A stretch of DNA of 64,000 nt from Todiramphus chloris collaris (lineage: Eukaryota > Chordata > Aves > Coraciiformes > Alcedinidae): NCBI GenBank assembly GCA_025345505.1, contig JANVCC010000261.1, positions 6,961,833 through 7,025,832 of the forward strand, in the 5' to 3' direction. Under the pieces are notes generated by a model, which saw only the letters and a program-made list of their open reading frames with translations, was not told the DNA's origin and did no database searches. Of this stretch, positions 36,708 through 49,821 are shown one piece after another. The translations under genes and the position numbers were made by a program. How positions within the stretch are numbered: position 1 is the stretch's first letter; the number at the start of each line of letters is the position of its first letter.

Positions 36708-39700
36708 ATATTGACAGCAGTTTACACACCGCTCTGCAGATGGGATTTCCTGCTGAACCATTCCTGTGCAAGGTTAGCAGATTAGTAGGAGAAAGCTTTT
36801 ATTATTGCTGCAATGGTTTTGCTTATGAAGGGACAAATGTGTGGTGAAATTATGTCAGAGTCCAGCTTGCTGGATGTCTTCACAGATGGTTTTGTAAGAA
36901 AGACAAACTTTCTACCTAAAGAGTTTTTCCCAGGTCTACAATTTCCCATGGAAGTCATGTAAAAAATACATTTTATTTTGCTACCATACTGAGAGAATGA
37001 TGCACTATGAATCATTTATTAAATGAGTTTAGCCTCCTTTTCTGTCTGCAGAATGTCTACAGATTCATCACAACTTTCTTGCATATATTTGTTACTCTAA
37101 ATTACTTGACAGGTCTTTTTTTGTTTGTGAATTTGTTTAGACTGAAGGCTGCAATGTAGATTCTGAAATTATAACTTACCTATCAATTTGTGACTGGTTA
37201 TCTAAATCAGGCAGCTTGGTTGTTGTTTTTTTCTTCCCTAGTTGTCAAAGTGCTCACTCTATGTAGGACAAATCTCTTGGTATGGACACTGCTCTATCTG
37301 AAGTTAAGAATCCAGCTTTGTACATCTGTGCTCAGCCCCCCAGAACAGAAGCAAAAATCTGCTACGAAAGCACATGGTCTGAAGTTTAACGTGTTTGTGT
37401 TTTTCCCTTTAATGAAATTTTCCTAAAAGCCAATTATAAGTTAATTTGCTACAGGTAAGAGGATCAGAAACCCTCTTACATAAAAATCTGAATACTGTTA
37501 TTTTTTTCATTATCAGCTTAGAGTCCTTGTTGTTGCAAAACTCTATAAAATTACCTATGCAAATAATCTGGTGCCAGTGAATTCTAAGTGTTGGATGTGC
37601 ATGCTTGGAGGAAAAAAATAAAGGTAAGAGATTTCCATCTAGATGTGAAGCTTCTTCTGAGCATAGTTCAAACAAGCGCTAAGGGAAGTTGATTCATATA
37701 ATCTCTTAGATCTATGGGAACAGATGAAATCCCCAATGTCTGCTGAGCCCCTTTTCTTTCCAGCATCATTATTTAGTTAGCAGTGAGAGAAATAAAAACT
37801 TTTTCATTAATCTAAGGCAAATAACAATACTCACAGTACATTGGAATTATGGATTCATCATTTAAAATATGGCTTTAAAGAGTATTTTATATATAGTAAC
37901 CCTCCATCATCTTGCTTGGTGAGTCTGGCAGCCAGTGAAATCAAAACTTTAAAAACTGAGTCCCATTCTGGGATTATCATTTTCATAGTAATATACCACT
38001 ATTGATTTTAGTGGATGAAATAAAAGAAGAACCTCACTTATTCTGTCAGTGTAAGCTTTAATTTGACACACGTGTGCAAAAGGATGTCCTCATTCACCCC
38101 AGAGGGGTAAAAGACCTTGTGGTAAGAGGAAGGGAAGAAAAAACTCCTTTATCACTGTAAGATATTTATTGATTGTCCTAAGCTAAAATGGCCATCATAA
38201 GCTGACTGTTCATTTATTAAAACTAGGAAAAAAGTTCATTTTAAAAGCTAACCTGAAACAAAGGGAAAATACTCCTGTTGAAATACTGAGTGGATTAGCT
38301 GGGGAATCAAAGGTATGGGACGAATGAGTTGTTTTCTAGCCAGGGAATTTAAGTGCACAATTAGACTGTGGTTTCCAGATTGCATTTGTACCTTCACTTC
38401 AGGAAAAGGAGGTCTGGCAGGAAAACAGACCTAGGAGTATTATCCACAGTGATAATAAGTATAGGTTGCCCCAAGGAGAACGAAAAGAAAATTAGAAATA
38501 TAGCATATGTTAGAGCTGGTATATACTGCTGACTGAGAATGAGGCACTGACAGGCAGCAACTCCAGGGGAGCTGTCAGTGGCTCCACTAAGCGTTTTCTA
38601 GCAGGTGTCACTGTAAGATAGTGGCATCAAATAAGTTGGAGACAGGTTGGAGGAAAAGCTGCAAAAGCTGAGAAACGGAAGGGATGTATTCGTGTGTGCA
38701 TGTGTATGTTATGTCTCTGTTGTCCCTGCTATCTGATTTAAAAATCAACCTTTCTTTCTTTGTAACATCTTCTTCCAATCAGGAAATAACTTGAGGCACA
38801 TTTTCAAGACCTGTGTTTTTTTTAATCCATGCTGGAAGATGCAGAATTAAACCAAAACAATTGCCTATCTGCAGACACTTTCTATGGCAGATAGAAACAT
38901 CTTAATGACACAGAATGGACTAGGGGAACCTTTGGTGTGTAAATGTGTAACTGTGCACACGCATCAGCTTGCTCTTTCAAGCCAGTCTTGATATTCCACC
39001 TCTACTGAGTCTGAACTAAAAGCAAACCAGCGTGGTACCGTTTCAGTAGCAACCATGCCTACTGTATATGGCTTCAAGGGACAGGTTTGTTCTATTTTTA
39101 GGCTCTACTCCTCATTTTCTAATTTTCTTTCACTGCAATATAATTTTATTGTGTAGGTTTTATACTTCTCATTCCTCCATTACCTTGCCTTTTAGACACT
39201 TTCAATTTGTGTTCTGCCTGGCTGAATCCACAGCATCAGACGCCTCCTTGTCAGACAGTCAGTAGAGACTCCAGTTTTATTGCCCATAACAAATAAAAGT
39301 TATCTTCCCTCTTTAAAGCCTATCTGTGACTTGGATAGTCTACAAGTTCAACTGCACGCTGTTGTTGGAAGGCTATAATACCAATGAGCAGATGAGACAA
39401 TTAGACTGTAACCATTTGTTTAAAGGATTTAGGGTCTCTTTACAACCCCTGTGAGCCATTATTAGTATTTTATTACTTTGCTTTGCTTTGATGGAAGGGC
39501 ACATAAGACAAAAGACAGTTTTTCAGGTTTTCTTTTTTGGATGATCTAATAGGAAAATCCACACAAACTTGACAATTACCTGTGCTATGCCTGCGGAGCA
39601 GCACCTTGCTTGGAAAATATTCTCTAAGGAAAATAGTCCTTTCTTGTCTTTCGTTTTCTCTGAAGTCACCAATTATATAATCCAGAAATCTGTGTTGCAA

Positions 39701-42700
39701 TTGTTTCTTAGAAATTGTACTCGTAGGCCTCCTTTCAGCTGTGCTGAGAAATGTGCCCATATTGTTAATTAGAAGCCATTTTATTATCTTTCTTTTGTGT
39801 CAATTGAAGGAAAAAAAAAAATGTTCTCAATCCTACAAAAAAGGGCGGAGTTCAAAAGAGAAGGAGGTATAGGGTGAGAGGGCTAAATACCATATACCAA
39901 GACCTTAAAGAAGCAGACTTTTCAAAGGGCAGGAAATCAAACACACAGGTTTTTTATTACAAGCAGATAAATCCTCACTATAGATCCCAGCATCTCAAAG
40001 AGCTGGAGGGCCCTAGTCAAAGGTGGCAGATAAGCAGGTCAGGGACAAAGGTGTTTTGAGTCAGTGCTGAACTCTGTTTCCACTGGCACGTTTCAGGATC
40101 TATGGACAGCAAATGTTCAGGTATCTACCTGTTTATTGATACATTACAGAGAATTCACTTTCATTTTATGCCCCATATAAGGATATTTCCAAATAAAGCA
40201 ACAACATTCTATGGAATACATGGAATCTTTTGGCTCCCAGGCTGCTCCATGAAAAATCTTATGGTTTTGAGGGCTTTGGGATGCTCAGTGTCTTATAGAA
40301 GGCAGCCTCACAAGCTAAAGTACCATTTAATATTATTTTTCCTTTTAATTTATAGGCATCACAAACTCCAGAGTTCAAAGTTTGTTCAAGCCTTTCAGCT
40401 TGAAATGTTAAGAGCTTTACAAACCAAAGAATGGCATTTGAAAAAAGTGTCTTAGAGGCTAATAGTACATTTAGATTTTTGCTTATATTTCTAGGCCAGA
40501 TAACACAGCATACTTTTTTTTTGTTGTTGTTTTTGTTTTGCAGCACAATGACAGAATATCAGTGCTTTAATTTATTAATTTTTTTGCTAAGAAGAAATGA
40601 AGGTAAGTATTTTACAGTAAAACATGCAATCACAGAATGACTGAAAACGTGATGTTTAGGAAAAAGAAATCTGTAATTGCCCAAGATTTTACAATGAAAA
40701 TTGTTATTTGCTGCTACTTCTAATTACTACAAGTAAAACTATTCAGCTATTTCAAATAGCTGTGTTAGAGCACTGTAGTGTAATATCTTAGTAATTAACA
40801 TAATGCAAATTAGAAGACAGATAATTAGGATACTGCAAACAGTACGCTAGGCCCAAAAATACTTACTTTAAGATATGGTAGAAAAAACTGCCGGGTTTGC
40901 ATTAGACATCTGTTTGTCCAGAGGTAGATGACACCATCAAAAGGAAAAAAAAACCATAAAAAATAACCTTATACTATTTAAGACAAGAAGTCACCAAGAA
41001 AGGAAAGTAAAACTAGATGGAAATTACGTGAGGAAAGTAGCCTATTAATTAATCATTAATAGATTCAAAATATCCTTAGAGTTTAGAACATTTTGATCAA
41101 AATCTTGTTTCCAGTACAGTAAGGAATCACCTTGTGGGAATCATAATCCATTTGAAAGAGCTGTTCTGGTCTGTTAAAAGGAGCAACTAACTAGAAAAAG
41201 GAGTCCGTTCTCTAAATAATGAGATGACCTGTTTCTCATGCTTTTAGAACCAAGACTGAATTAGTGAAGAAGCAAATGAGTGTGGACTTGAGAAGTGCAT
41301 TCTCAGTAGACAAGAGTAACTTAGGGGTGCCTGGAAAAGACAAACATCAGTGAGGGCTTCTTTTGAGAGTTTTCATGAAAAAAATTAATGAAAAAAATCT
41401 GAAACTGTTATTAGTAATGGTATCTTGGTGAATATTCTAACCCATGTGTCATGGACTGAAATGGCACAGCAAACCTGGGATGTGTTTTGCGATGATATTT
41501 GTTTTCTAAAGAAACAGAACCAATATTTGATAACAGGTGAGCATTATTTAGATGATTCACTAAAAAGCGCACACAGAAAGAGACTAGAGAAAGATGTCCC
41601 TGTGGAGATCAGGGATGTCTGATAAGAAAGACAGGATTTGGAACTTTTTTTAAAGCATCCATCCACAGTGAGATTTATAATATATGGGGAAAGGGAGGAG
41701 TGATGTTATATATACTATTTCTCCACTTTATGGCAGGGTCAGCCATATGATATTCCAGAAGGATATTTGCCTAAGATGCATAATGGATATTCTGCATTAC
41801 TCCTAGACTTTCATTCTCAGTAATTGGCTATTTTTTTCTTTTTATTTTTTGTTTTTCTTTTTTCTAGTCTGCAACTAGAATCTTTCGTGTTGTGCTGTTA
41901 GACTGTACCTTATTATCCTATACATAATCGACCTGGAGAATAATATATTCCTTTCATTTTGCCATATCTGAGTATCTTCATATAATCTTCCCAAGTAAAT
42001 AATACCATTTCTTTCACTCTTTCCTTAAAAGTAATTTCCTAGACTTCTGATCATTATTTTGTTAAAAGCTTGTACTGCTCCAGCAGAAGCCACTAAAAAC
42101 AGAGCTGAAAAATTCTTTGATAAATCTTAGAAATGCCACTCATGGTTATGCACTCAAGGCGAACACTGCGTGTCATTGCTAATTCCCATCCAGGCTGTGC
42201 TCTGTTGTAATGCACAAGTCCTCCTCTGGAGACCTGCTGCATGGACCACCTTCACCACTCTACTCTTGCAGCTCATTATTTTTACTACTTGGTATTTCCT
42301 GATTAACAGCATTTTTAGTTAACTTTTGCAAATTCTTATGGTCACTTATAAATGTATTGTTTTCCTCTGCATAGCTTGGTAGCCCACTCACCTTGATATC
42401 AATAGGAAACTTTGCAAGTACCACATCTATTACAAATTTTAATTAAAACTGTGACAAGTTTCACTACCTTCAGTGTATTACTAATCATATCTTCTGAAAA
42501 AACAACCTAACAATTTTGCAGAACTGAAAAAACAAGAGTATTTCAGAAAACAAAAGTAAAAATAAAACTTCCAAACTTCTTATCTGGGAATTATAACACT
42601 ACTATCTGCCACTTGTGCAAAAACTTTGATAAAGGAACCATTTAAAAATGGTGATGATGGCAAAATCTTTCTTCCACGTTCACAGAGAATGCCAGCAATG

Positions 42701-44689
42701 GGGAGAAAATTAACTTATATGAAAATCAAAGAAACTCCTGCTTAATTTAAGCAAGAAATTAAGATCAGCTAAATAATGCTATAATCTTATTAGGCATTTA
42801 TTATTTGGAGCTTTTAAGTTACAGGAGGGGATAAGTGAAGAACTCATTTGAGGAGAACACTACGAGTAACTTAAAGAAAAATGTATTGTGTCAACAGCAG
42901 CCACCAAACAATTATATCAGATTCTCTCCTGAAAAACAAAAGGGGAAAAAAAGAAACTAAAACATCTGAAGTAAAGTCTAGGGTAAACTGGACTTCAGGT
43001 GCACAAAGTGCACACAGAATCTGTATGTATTTGTCTGGTGTTTAAAAAGCAAATGGTGCCATATTCATTAAGAGGGATTAACTACCTGCCATAGTTTTCA
43101 ACAGCTTGATATTGTTCTGAGAGTCAGGGGGAGTAGAAGCACCCATGACATCAAAGTGAAAAACATTATCTTCTTATATTTCATTTCAACATCATCATCA
43201 GATTAGATCTCTGAATAGGAAAAGATTTTGCATGAAAGACCTGCTGTTTCTTCCTGACTCTAAAAAGCTATTGCAAAAAGTCCTTTTAGTTTTGCAGTAA
43301 TAAAAAGCAGTCACCCCAGTGCACACCCATGTAACTGTAGTTACCCTCTCTATTCTATTAAACCAGAAAGCTTTTGACAATGGTCTAAGAAAAACTGTAT
43401 ATTAAAAGCTATTGTTTACTTTTCTTATCACTTCTATTTTATCAGTATATTGGAATTTCAGAAAATAATATACTACAGCTACAGCTTGAGATAGATCTTT
43501 CTGATATATACTTAAACTGGATTCAAAATTCATGACCACAGCAGGTCAAGTGATCTCTCTGGAGGATGCTGATGCCATTGAGGCTACTGCTCATTGTTTC
43601 CTATGGGGTTGTCTTTAAGTGAGTTCATATTCAGTCTTAACTTTGGTGCTCACATTTTAGGATTTTCCTCATTCAAAAAAGGCAGGAAAGACAGAATCAT
43701 TCTTAACCAGAGTCACTTTGCCCGTTTTTCTCATAAGACACAAGCAAATTTTTAATTTTTTGTTCTCTTTGGCTGGAAATACAGCTTTCTGCTTGATAAG
43801 TAAACATGTCTTGACTGTAAGAAAATGCAATTTGTGTTGAAAGGTAAAGAACAAACCTCTCTAGCTGTAACAGTCTGGAACTTGCCAAATTACAGTCTGG
43901 AGATGGAGTCCAGAGAAAGCACTGAAGTGTAGTCATTAAATTCTGCAGATGAAAGCCTCTAAACTGCGTAAGGAATTACACCCGCGATCTAAAAACTGCC
44001 TTATTTTTAATACTTCTGTCCGTTTCATTTGGCTGAAACCAAACGAATTAAAAAGGGACAATCATTCATTCACAAAATATGTGAAGTGGCATTTCAGATG
44101 GGAATAGTGGTGGCGATCTGTCTCCATAACACAACATTCAGCTGAAGTCATGAGGGTCTTTTTTCAGTCAATAATGCTCTTGAGAATACATTTCATCAGG
44201 AGATTTTCATTATGGCTTTGGATAGACCACAGTAATGAAACAAAAGACTTCTTCATAGTGTAGCCTTGAATTATCTTCCTACACTGCAGGAAGTTGAAAG
44301 TTGAGCTATGCAGAACTGGGTGTATTGTGTCGGGGGGGTTATGAAAATATTTGCCTAATTGCTATGTGGCATGCAGTTCTTGTAAATATTTGTTTGGATT
44401 TCAGTGTGACTTGGTCTGTACCCTCTCAGCTGCAACAACCTGCTTTGAGAAAATATTTGTGTGAACTTTGCAAACCAAAAGCCTGTTGTGCAGCTCAACT
44501 TCACACTTTTTTCTTGGCCAGCCCCATGAATAAGAAATATGGTGTTGCTTGGAATGAGGCTCGCCTTGTGTTTGTTCAAGTTTTTCTGTAAAAAAGGCTG
44601 TGCTGCAAACGTTGCTGACACAAAGGAAGGTAAACTTTTAAAAATAAAGATGAGAAAAACCATTAAATCTCAGACACTTTGCTTTAAAT
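36708..44689. other. Unique AT-rich sequence, no gene seen
   Basis: This is eight kilobases without a recognisable interspersed repeat, exon or RNA gene. The 95-117 codon frames near 39.5 and 40.1-40.5 kb overlap frames on the other strand and show no domain. A frame at 41425-41622 is followed internally by a CAG/GTGAGC donor-like word but has no other exon signature. Confidence 0.5.
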
Positions 44690-44880
44690 GACATTAACCC
44701 TAGCTGTCATTATGCAACTAGAATTACAGATGCTTTAACTTAAATTACTTGGATTATAAATTATAATAGGCTGGGCCTGTCTTTTGTCTGGTGTTCATAA
44801 ATCACGTAGCACAATGCAGACTGCTTCATCCCTCAATCCTTAAACACTCACAAATGAATATTACATGGCAGTGTAAACAC
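44690..44880. promoter_or_regulatory. Weak candidate conserved non-coding element
   Basis: A repeat-free stretch with cattatgcaac, aaattacttgg, ataaattataat and cataaatcacgt words resembling POU, homeodomain and Hox-type sites. This is a composition-based impression only. Confidence 0.17.
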
Positions 44881-46429
44881 TCAAAACACTACTGATTCAT
44901 TTTGCTCTTTCAAAATAAATTTAAACCACATGGAATCTAGTTTTCTGGGACAGTTCCATGCATTTGGGTATTAATAATGGCAGCTGTTTGAGAGGACCAC
45001 GGAGTTTCAGAGCCCCAACAAGGCTGAACTGATTTCAGGTAGCCAAGATGGGTCAATAACCTGAGCTAGCTGAGAGAAGTCTCACTATTTCTTTTGAGGT
45101 TTGTAGGAAAACACTGAATGGAAAGGAATGAAAAGTCTCTTTTCCATGGGTAGAGTAACTCAGCTGAATGGCCATATATATAAGTTATTCATACATTCAG
45201 AATAATAGAATCTGTACAATTTAACTTGCCTCACTTTGCAAATTATCTGGGTACAGTTTATGAATTTTGCAAATATATTTTTCCATTTACAGTTCTTCAG
45301 TAAATAGCTTGTGTCAATTCATTTTAACTCATGAGCTGATCGTTGAGAATATTCATTATTTATAATACATATTTTGTCCTCTAAATTACATGGTATTATT
45401 TATGTTCCCTGAATAGGTGATTTATAAACAGCTTTATAAACGAAATGAATTGTATTGTCCTTTATCAGATGAGCTGCAAAATTTCCTAGTTGTGCAAATC
45501 TAACATCCAAATAATAAGAACAACCTGAGAATTGCAGTGCTGATCCCCACAATTCCCACAAAATTGAGGATGCCTTCGTTGTTCACTTTTTATTTAGAAA
45601 TGTTGCAAATAAGCATATATGTGTTGGAATATTGGTAAACTACTGAATGGGAGAAAATATAAACAAAATAGCCTGAGGTATTACAAATTCCATTTTTATA
45701 GAAGTGATAATGTACTTCTTTTCCTGACACATGTGAAAACATCATGGGGAGAGATATAGGTGATTTGAATCAGGCCTCAGATTTTCAGGGCTATTATTGT
45801 GCTCACAAGAGCTGACATAGCTCTCCTCTTGGTTTACTCTGAGAAAGAACACACTTCTTTTTTAAAGTCTGAAACATTTTAAAAAGAGAAGGGGGGCAAA
45901 AAGATATTGGGGAGGGGTCAGTTAAAAATCCCATAGCAACTAAACCTTCAAATTACAGTTTTCTTTTCAGTGCTGCCTAACCCGTGAGCAGTCACAGGCA
46001 ATGCACAGAACAGCTGGGTGCAACCCAAAAGCCACTGGTCCTGGGGATAGAAATGTCCCTGAAACAATGAGAGGAGGTGGCACAGCTGTAGCATTTCCCT
46101 CAGACTTGCATTTTACAGAGGTATTTAGAGCAGCAGTGGCATCTGGGCCCTCCAGCTCAACTGCACAACGCAGTGGGGGTTGGTTAAAAAAAAAAGAAAT
46201 GGGAAGCAATGTACTTGGTTGGAGTCCCACATCTGCCTTGCACTTAAATACCATTCAAAGTGCCAAAAGCCCATTTCTTTGGGATTTCTTTAAATAATAA
46301 AAACAACAAAAACCCTCACTATGAACACACGCAAAAAAACAGTTTTCATTTCACTCTTTTTCTAAGAAAAAGAGGCAGTGAAACAATAGGGAAGGAAATG
46401 CAACCAATTTGTTCCTGGGATGTGTGTTA
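44881..46429. other. Unique sequence, no gene seen
   Basis: It contains overlapping 95-98 codon frames on opposite strands at 45967-46297 with no recognisable domain. The part from 45300 to 45500 is AT-rich and repeat-free with TTTATAA/CATTATTTATAA words. Nothing could be named. Confidence 0.5.
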
Positions 46430-46640
46430 TTGAAATCACCTTGGGTGCAAGGGAAGGCTGCTCTACAACGGGGACAAAGCTGGGAGCCAGCAAGGACAGC
46501 AGGGCAGTGCCCTCAATGACAAGGGGGCAGTACCCAAAGGCCCCCAGTACCCAAACAGGAGGAGCGGAGCAGGTTTGGGGACAGTAACCAGTAACAAGTG
46601 GCAGACAGATGGCTACAGGCAGGTCAGAGCATTTAGAACC
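46430..46640. repeat. GC-rich patch with a 17-bp imperfect tandem
   Basis: The stretch is richer in G and C than its surroundings. It contains two copies of CAGTACCCAAA (46528-46538 and 46545-46555), part of a 17-base period gggggcagtacccaaag/gcccccagtacccaaac. It may be an unrecognised old repeat or a GC fluctuation. Confidence 0.5.
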
Positions 46641-48182
46641 TCTTGGTGAACTCAGGACTCTGACAACCAGAACATTCCAGGCTTTTCCTTACATCTTCTT
46701 CTGTATTTTTTAAAAATTTTTTTTGAGACCAGGCTTTGTGCTGAGTACTAAAGGAGCTGGGTGAATGAAAAGTTTCAAACGTTGATTGCCTTGGTGGAGT
46801 CCCTGTAAGTTCTTTCAAAGGTGATTATTTTACTACAGTTTGGGGACTGTTGAGTAAACCACATTTGCTTTCTGCCTACCTGGCCCAGATCTCCACAACA
46901 TAAGTTAACTCTGTCAGAAGTATGATGAAAATGAGAAGTTTCCTTGCTGACAGATGGCAGCCAGGCATGCAGAAAAAATTAAGAGGCAAAGTTCTCCCAT
47001 TAATTATGATCATGAAGAGTACCCTTCCTGAATATGGGCAGATTCTGAGATGAGAGATGGGGAAAGCATTGCCTTCCTCAGGCTGACCATATTCCCCAAG
47101 ATGCTGGAGTGAAGAGCTCCTTCCCAAACATAGGAATCAGCTCTGCCTATGCCTTCATTTGCTTCCAGCCTCACAGAGATCATTGAATGATGAAGATGGG
47201 GTTTGAGAGGATTAATCTTTCCCCTCACCACTTTAATGCCTGGTTTTGGGAAAGCGCCAATGTGTAATTATGGGATCTCTTATGACAGCCAAATACTTTG
47301 CTATGATTCTCTGTCTGTGTCATTGTGTACTGCACTTCGACACCATTACAGACCAGAATTACAAACTACTTTTATCAGACCAATAATGTGGTTGGGGAAA
47401 AAATAATCAATGAAACATGGGTGATGCAGTAAAACTATCCATGCTTTCTGCATTTCTGAACATATCATTTCTTTTTTGCCAGGAGCTATGAAGATAAAGC
47501 ACCTCTGTTAGCCACTAAATATTCTGAATTATTAAGAAAAACTCTCATCTTTAAGGAATAGTAAATGCTCCACAGAAATTTTGATTAAAACTATTTTTGG
47601 TGATCAAGGAGCTGATCATAAGAACCAAACAAAACAATTAAAAGTTTTTTTGACAAAAATAATACAGGGCAAAACAAACAGCAGCATTGAGTAAAGAGAT
47701 TACAGTGTATTTGCATATTTTTCTAGTTACTATCAATCCAAAAAGGGGGAAATTGTATTAGAGGTCAGTGCGGTAGAATAACAATGAAAAGGTTACTATT
47801 TAAGTAACGTACAGAACACTTTAAAAATGATCCAAAGCAAAAAACCAGAGGCAAATTAAAATCATGATTATAGGAGAAAGCAAAAACATGAAGTCAAATC
47901 GAAGCAAATATTTCAGCCTAATGTGTCCAGTGGAAGGTCACTGTAATTGGTTTCAAAATGCTCTACTGATTTTGCTTTCAGGGTATAATTTTTTATTTGA
48001 TACTGTAAACCCGTGGTATGCCACAGCCCACTACTGAACCTCTGAGGGGCAGATCCAACTTATCTCTTGGGGTGCAAGAATCAGTGGCTGCAACACTGAC
48101 ACATTCCTAAGCACAGTACCTGAAAGTCTGGTGACCTAAACAGTGGCTCCTATAGATAAGCTGAATGCAAACAATACTGTGC
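46641..48182. other. Unique sequence, no gene seen
   Basis: No exon, RNA gene or transposon was recognised. Open frames are 61-83 codons and overlap on both strands. Confidence 0.55.
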
Positions 48183-48447
48183 TGGGTTGAGCTTGGGAAA
48201 GGGGGAGCAAAGGTTTAAATGTTTTTCTTCTTTCCCAATACTCAAGCCAGTTTTAAGTTAAATTTTAAGTTAAACTCCTCAAGTTGATCCTTTATTATCT
48301 GCAACCAACAATGACTTCCCTGTCTTTATTTTGACCCACAAGTTTTCTTGCTCTTGCTCTTCCCATTTTCTTCTCCACCCCACTGTGGGAAGGGAGAGAG
48401 CAAGTAGTTTGGTAGGTGCTTGGCTGCTAGCCAGGGCCAACCTAGCA
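48183..48447 (+). mobile_element. Avian ERV LTR fragment (3' part)
   Basis: The order of blocks matches the right half of the same general LTR type as at 19.85-20.26 kb: a purine-rich 'gaaagggggagcaaagg', a T-rich stretch, 'ctcaagttgatcctttat', 'caatgacttccctgtctttattttgacccacaag', a 'ccactgtgggaagggagagagcaag' block and 'tggctgctagccagggccaacct'. It is more diverged than the 20-kb copy and lacks a clear CA end. It includes an exact 12-base tandem (TTTTAAGTTAAA twice, about 48251-48274). Confidence 0.7.
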
Positions 48448-49115
48448 AAAGCACACATCTTTAAACATTCGTCCCACCTAAATCACTCTAAGGGAATGGT
48501 CCAGCATTCCAGAGAGCTGTATCTTTTGCACATCCATATTTCCTTTCCATGAAAGCAAAAGTAGGGAAGGAGTTATAAGGAATACTTACATGTCTTTTCT
48601 GGTTATGGCAGCAAATGTGAGCAATGATGTCTGGATGCAGGAATTCATAGATTCTGAAGCTTAGCTGTAGCTGTAAGTACCTGCAGGGTGGTTGGTATTA
48701 AATCCTGTGTTTGAAAATTTGAATCTCCCTCAGGAGCTGCCTATTTCTTTCTATAGAATATGCAGGATACCTAGGATGACTGTTCTAGCTTGCACACCTC
48801 AGGTGCTTAGACTTAGGCAGAAGTAGGTTATTAAGAAGAGCTGACCTACTAGGAAACAACTGAGATGTGATCAGTGTAATAGTCCAATCCCTTGAGTGTT
48901 CCCTGAAGTTGTTAGGAAATCCACTTGGGATCTCTGGTCCAGTAATCCTGAACTGAAGGCAGGTAGCAGGATGAGCTTTCCTTAGGTGAGTAGAGTAGGA
49001 ATAATTTCTGCCTCTGAAACATGACTGGTTCTAACAGCCTAGTTACTGCAATATTCAGTTAGAGCATGGGAAAAACCCATTCAATTGCTTCTCTTGATGC
49101 CTTGCAACATACTTA
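48448..49115. other. Unique sequence, no gene seen
   Basis: Nothing recognisable lies between the LTR fragment and the first copy of the duplicated sequence. Confidence 0.5.
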
Positions 49116-49278
49116 GAATGTACTTGCAAGGAACATAGTTGTAAGGGGGCCATGGTAGAGGCAACTGCAGCTTGGAGACTGTGGGGTACATTGCAGAATG
49201 TGCATATCGTGTTGAACAGACACAGCTTTTTAGGCACTACTTACACCTGCATTGCATAACTGAGACAAAACTACCAGA
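49116..49278 (+). repeat. Dispersed direct duplication, copy 1
   Basis: From 49153 to 49278 this aligns without gaps, at a constant offset of 543 bases, with 49696-49821. By eye about 15 differences occur in 126 bases, roughly 88 percent identity. The similarity continues left to 49116 with one 15-base length difference. The shared core includes cagcttggagactgtgggg and cagacacagctttttaggcac. It is not CR1 or a recognised LTR. Orientation is arbitrary. Confidence 0.9.
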
Positions 49279-49673
49279 TACTTTACTTGAAAAACACCTT
49301 GGATAAAACACCAGTACTGTCCTGGAAAGCAGGACCACAGCAAAGACCTCCCCCCCAAACTGAGGGTTAGACTGCTGTCTGCTATCTCTGGTTACTTTAC
49401 AGACAGCAACAGTTTTGGTAAGATGAACAGAAATTTGGTTTTCCCTCTAAAAACTCTAAGTTTGTCCTTCCCATATGTCTGATCTCTCTTAATGAGCATA
49501 AAGCTGCGTCCTTATAACTTACTGGGTAAAGAAGAGATGCTTTTTGGGTTTCTGTGCATACCCACAGTAATGAATCCCACGGTGCTCGTTACAGTTGCAG
49601 CGTGGAACAGCATTGAGAGGATGAGACCTTCACTTTGCTCTCCCCTGGAAGCAAGCCCAGGCACACACACAGG
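49279..49673. other. Spacer between the two duplicated copies
   Basis: About 395 bases separate the copies. The spacer has no counterpart after the second copy as far as I can see. No gene or repeat was recognised. Confidence 0.5.
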
Positions 49674-49821
49674 GAAGGTACTTACAAGGGATGCCTGGTA
49701 GAGGGAATTGCAGCTTGGAGACTGTGGGGCATGCTGCAGAATGTGCTTATGGCGTTGTACAGACACAGCTTTTTAGGCACTAGTTACACCTGTATTGCAT
49801 AACTGAGGCAAAACTGCCACA
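49674..49821 (+). repeat. Dispersed direct duplication, copy 2
   Basis: This is the partner of 49116-49278 in the same orientation. Similarity ends abruptly on the right after gccacata. On the left it fades at gaaggtacttacaaggg. The pair could be two insertions of an undescribed repeat, or a partial segmental duplication whose other parts have decayed. Confidence 0.9.

Noticed and set aside
41425-41622. 65-codon frame containing a CAG/GTGAGC donor-like word
   Set aside because: The donor-like word alone is common. There is no matching acceptor, homology or codon-use evidence.
45967-46297. Overlapping 95- and 98-codon frames on opposite strands
   Set aside because: They cover the same bases in antisense. 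Neither shows a domain.
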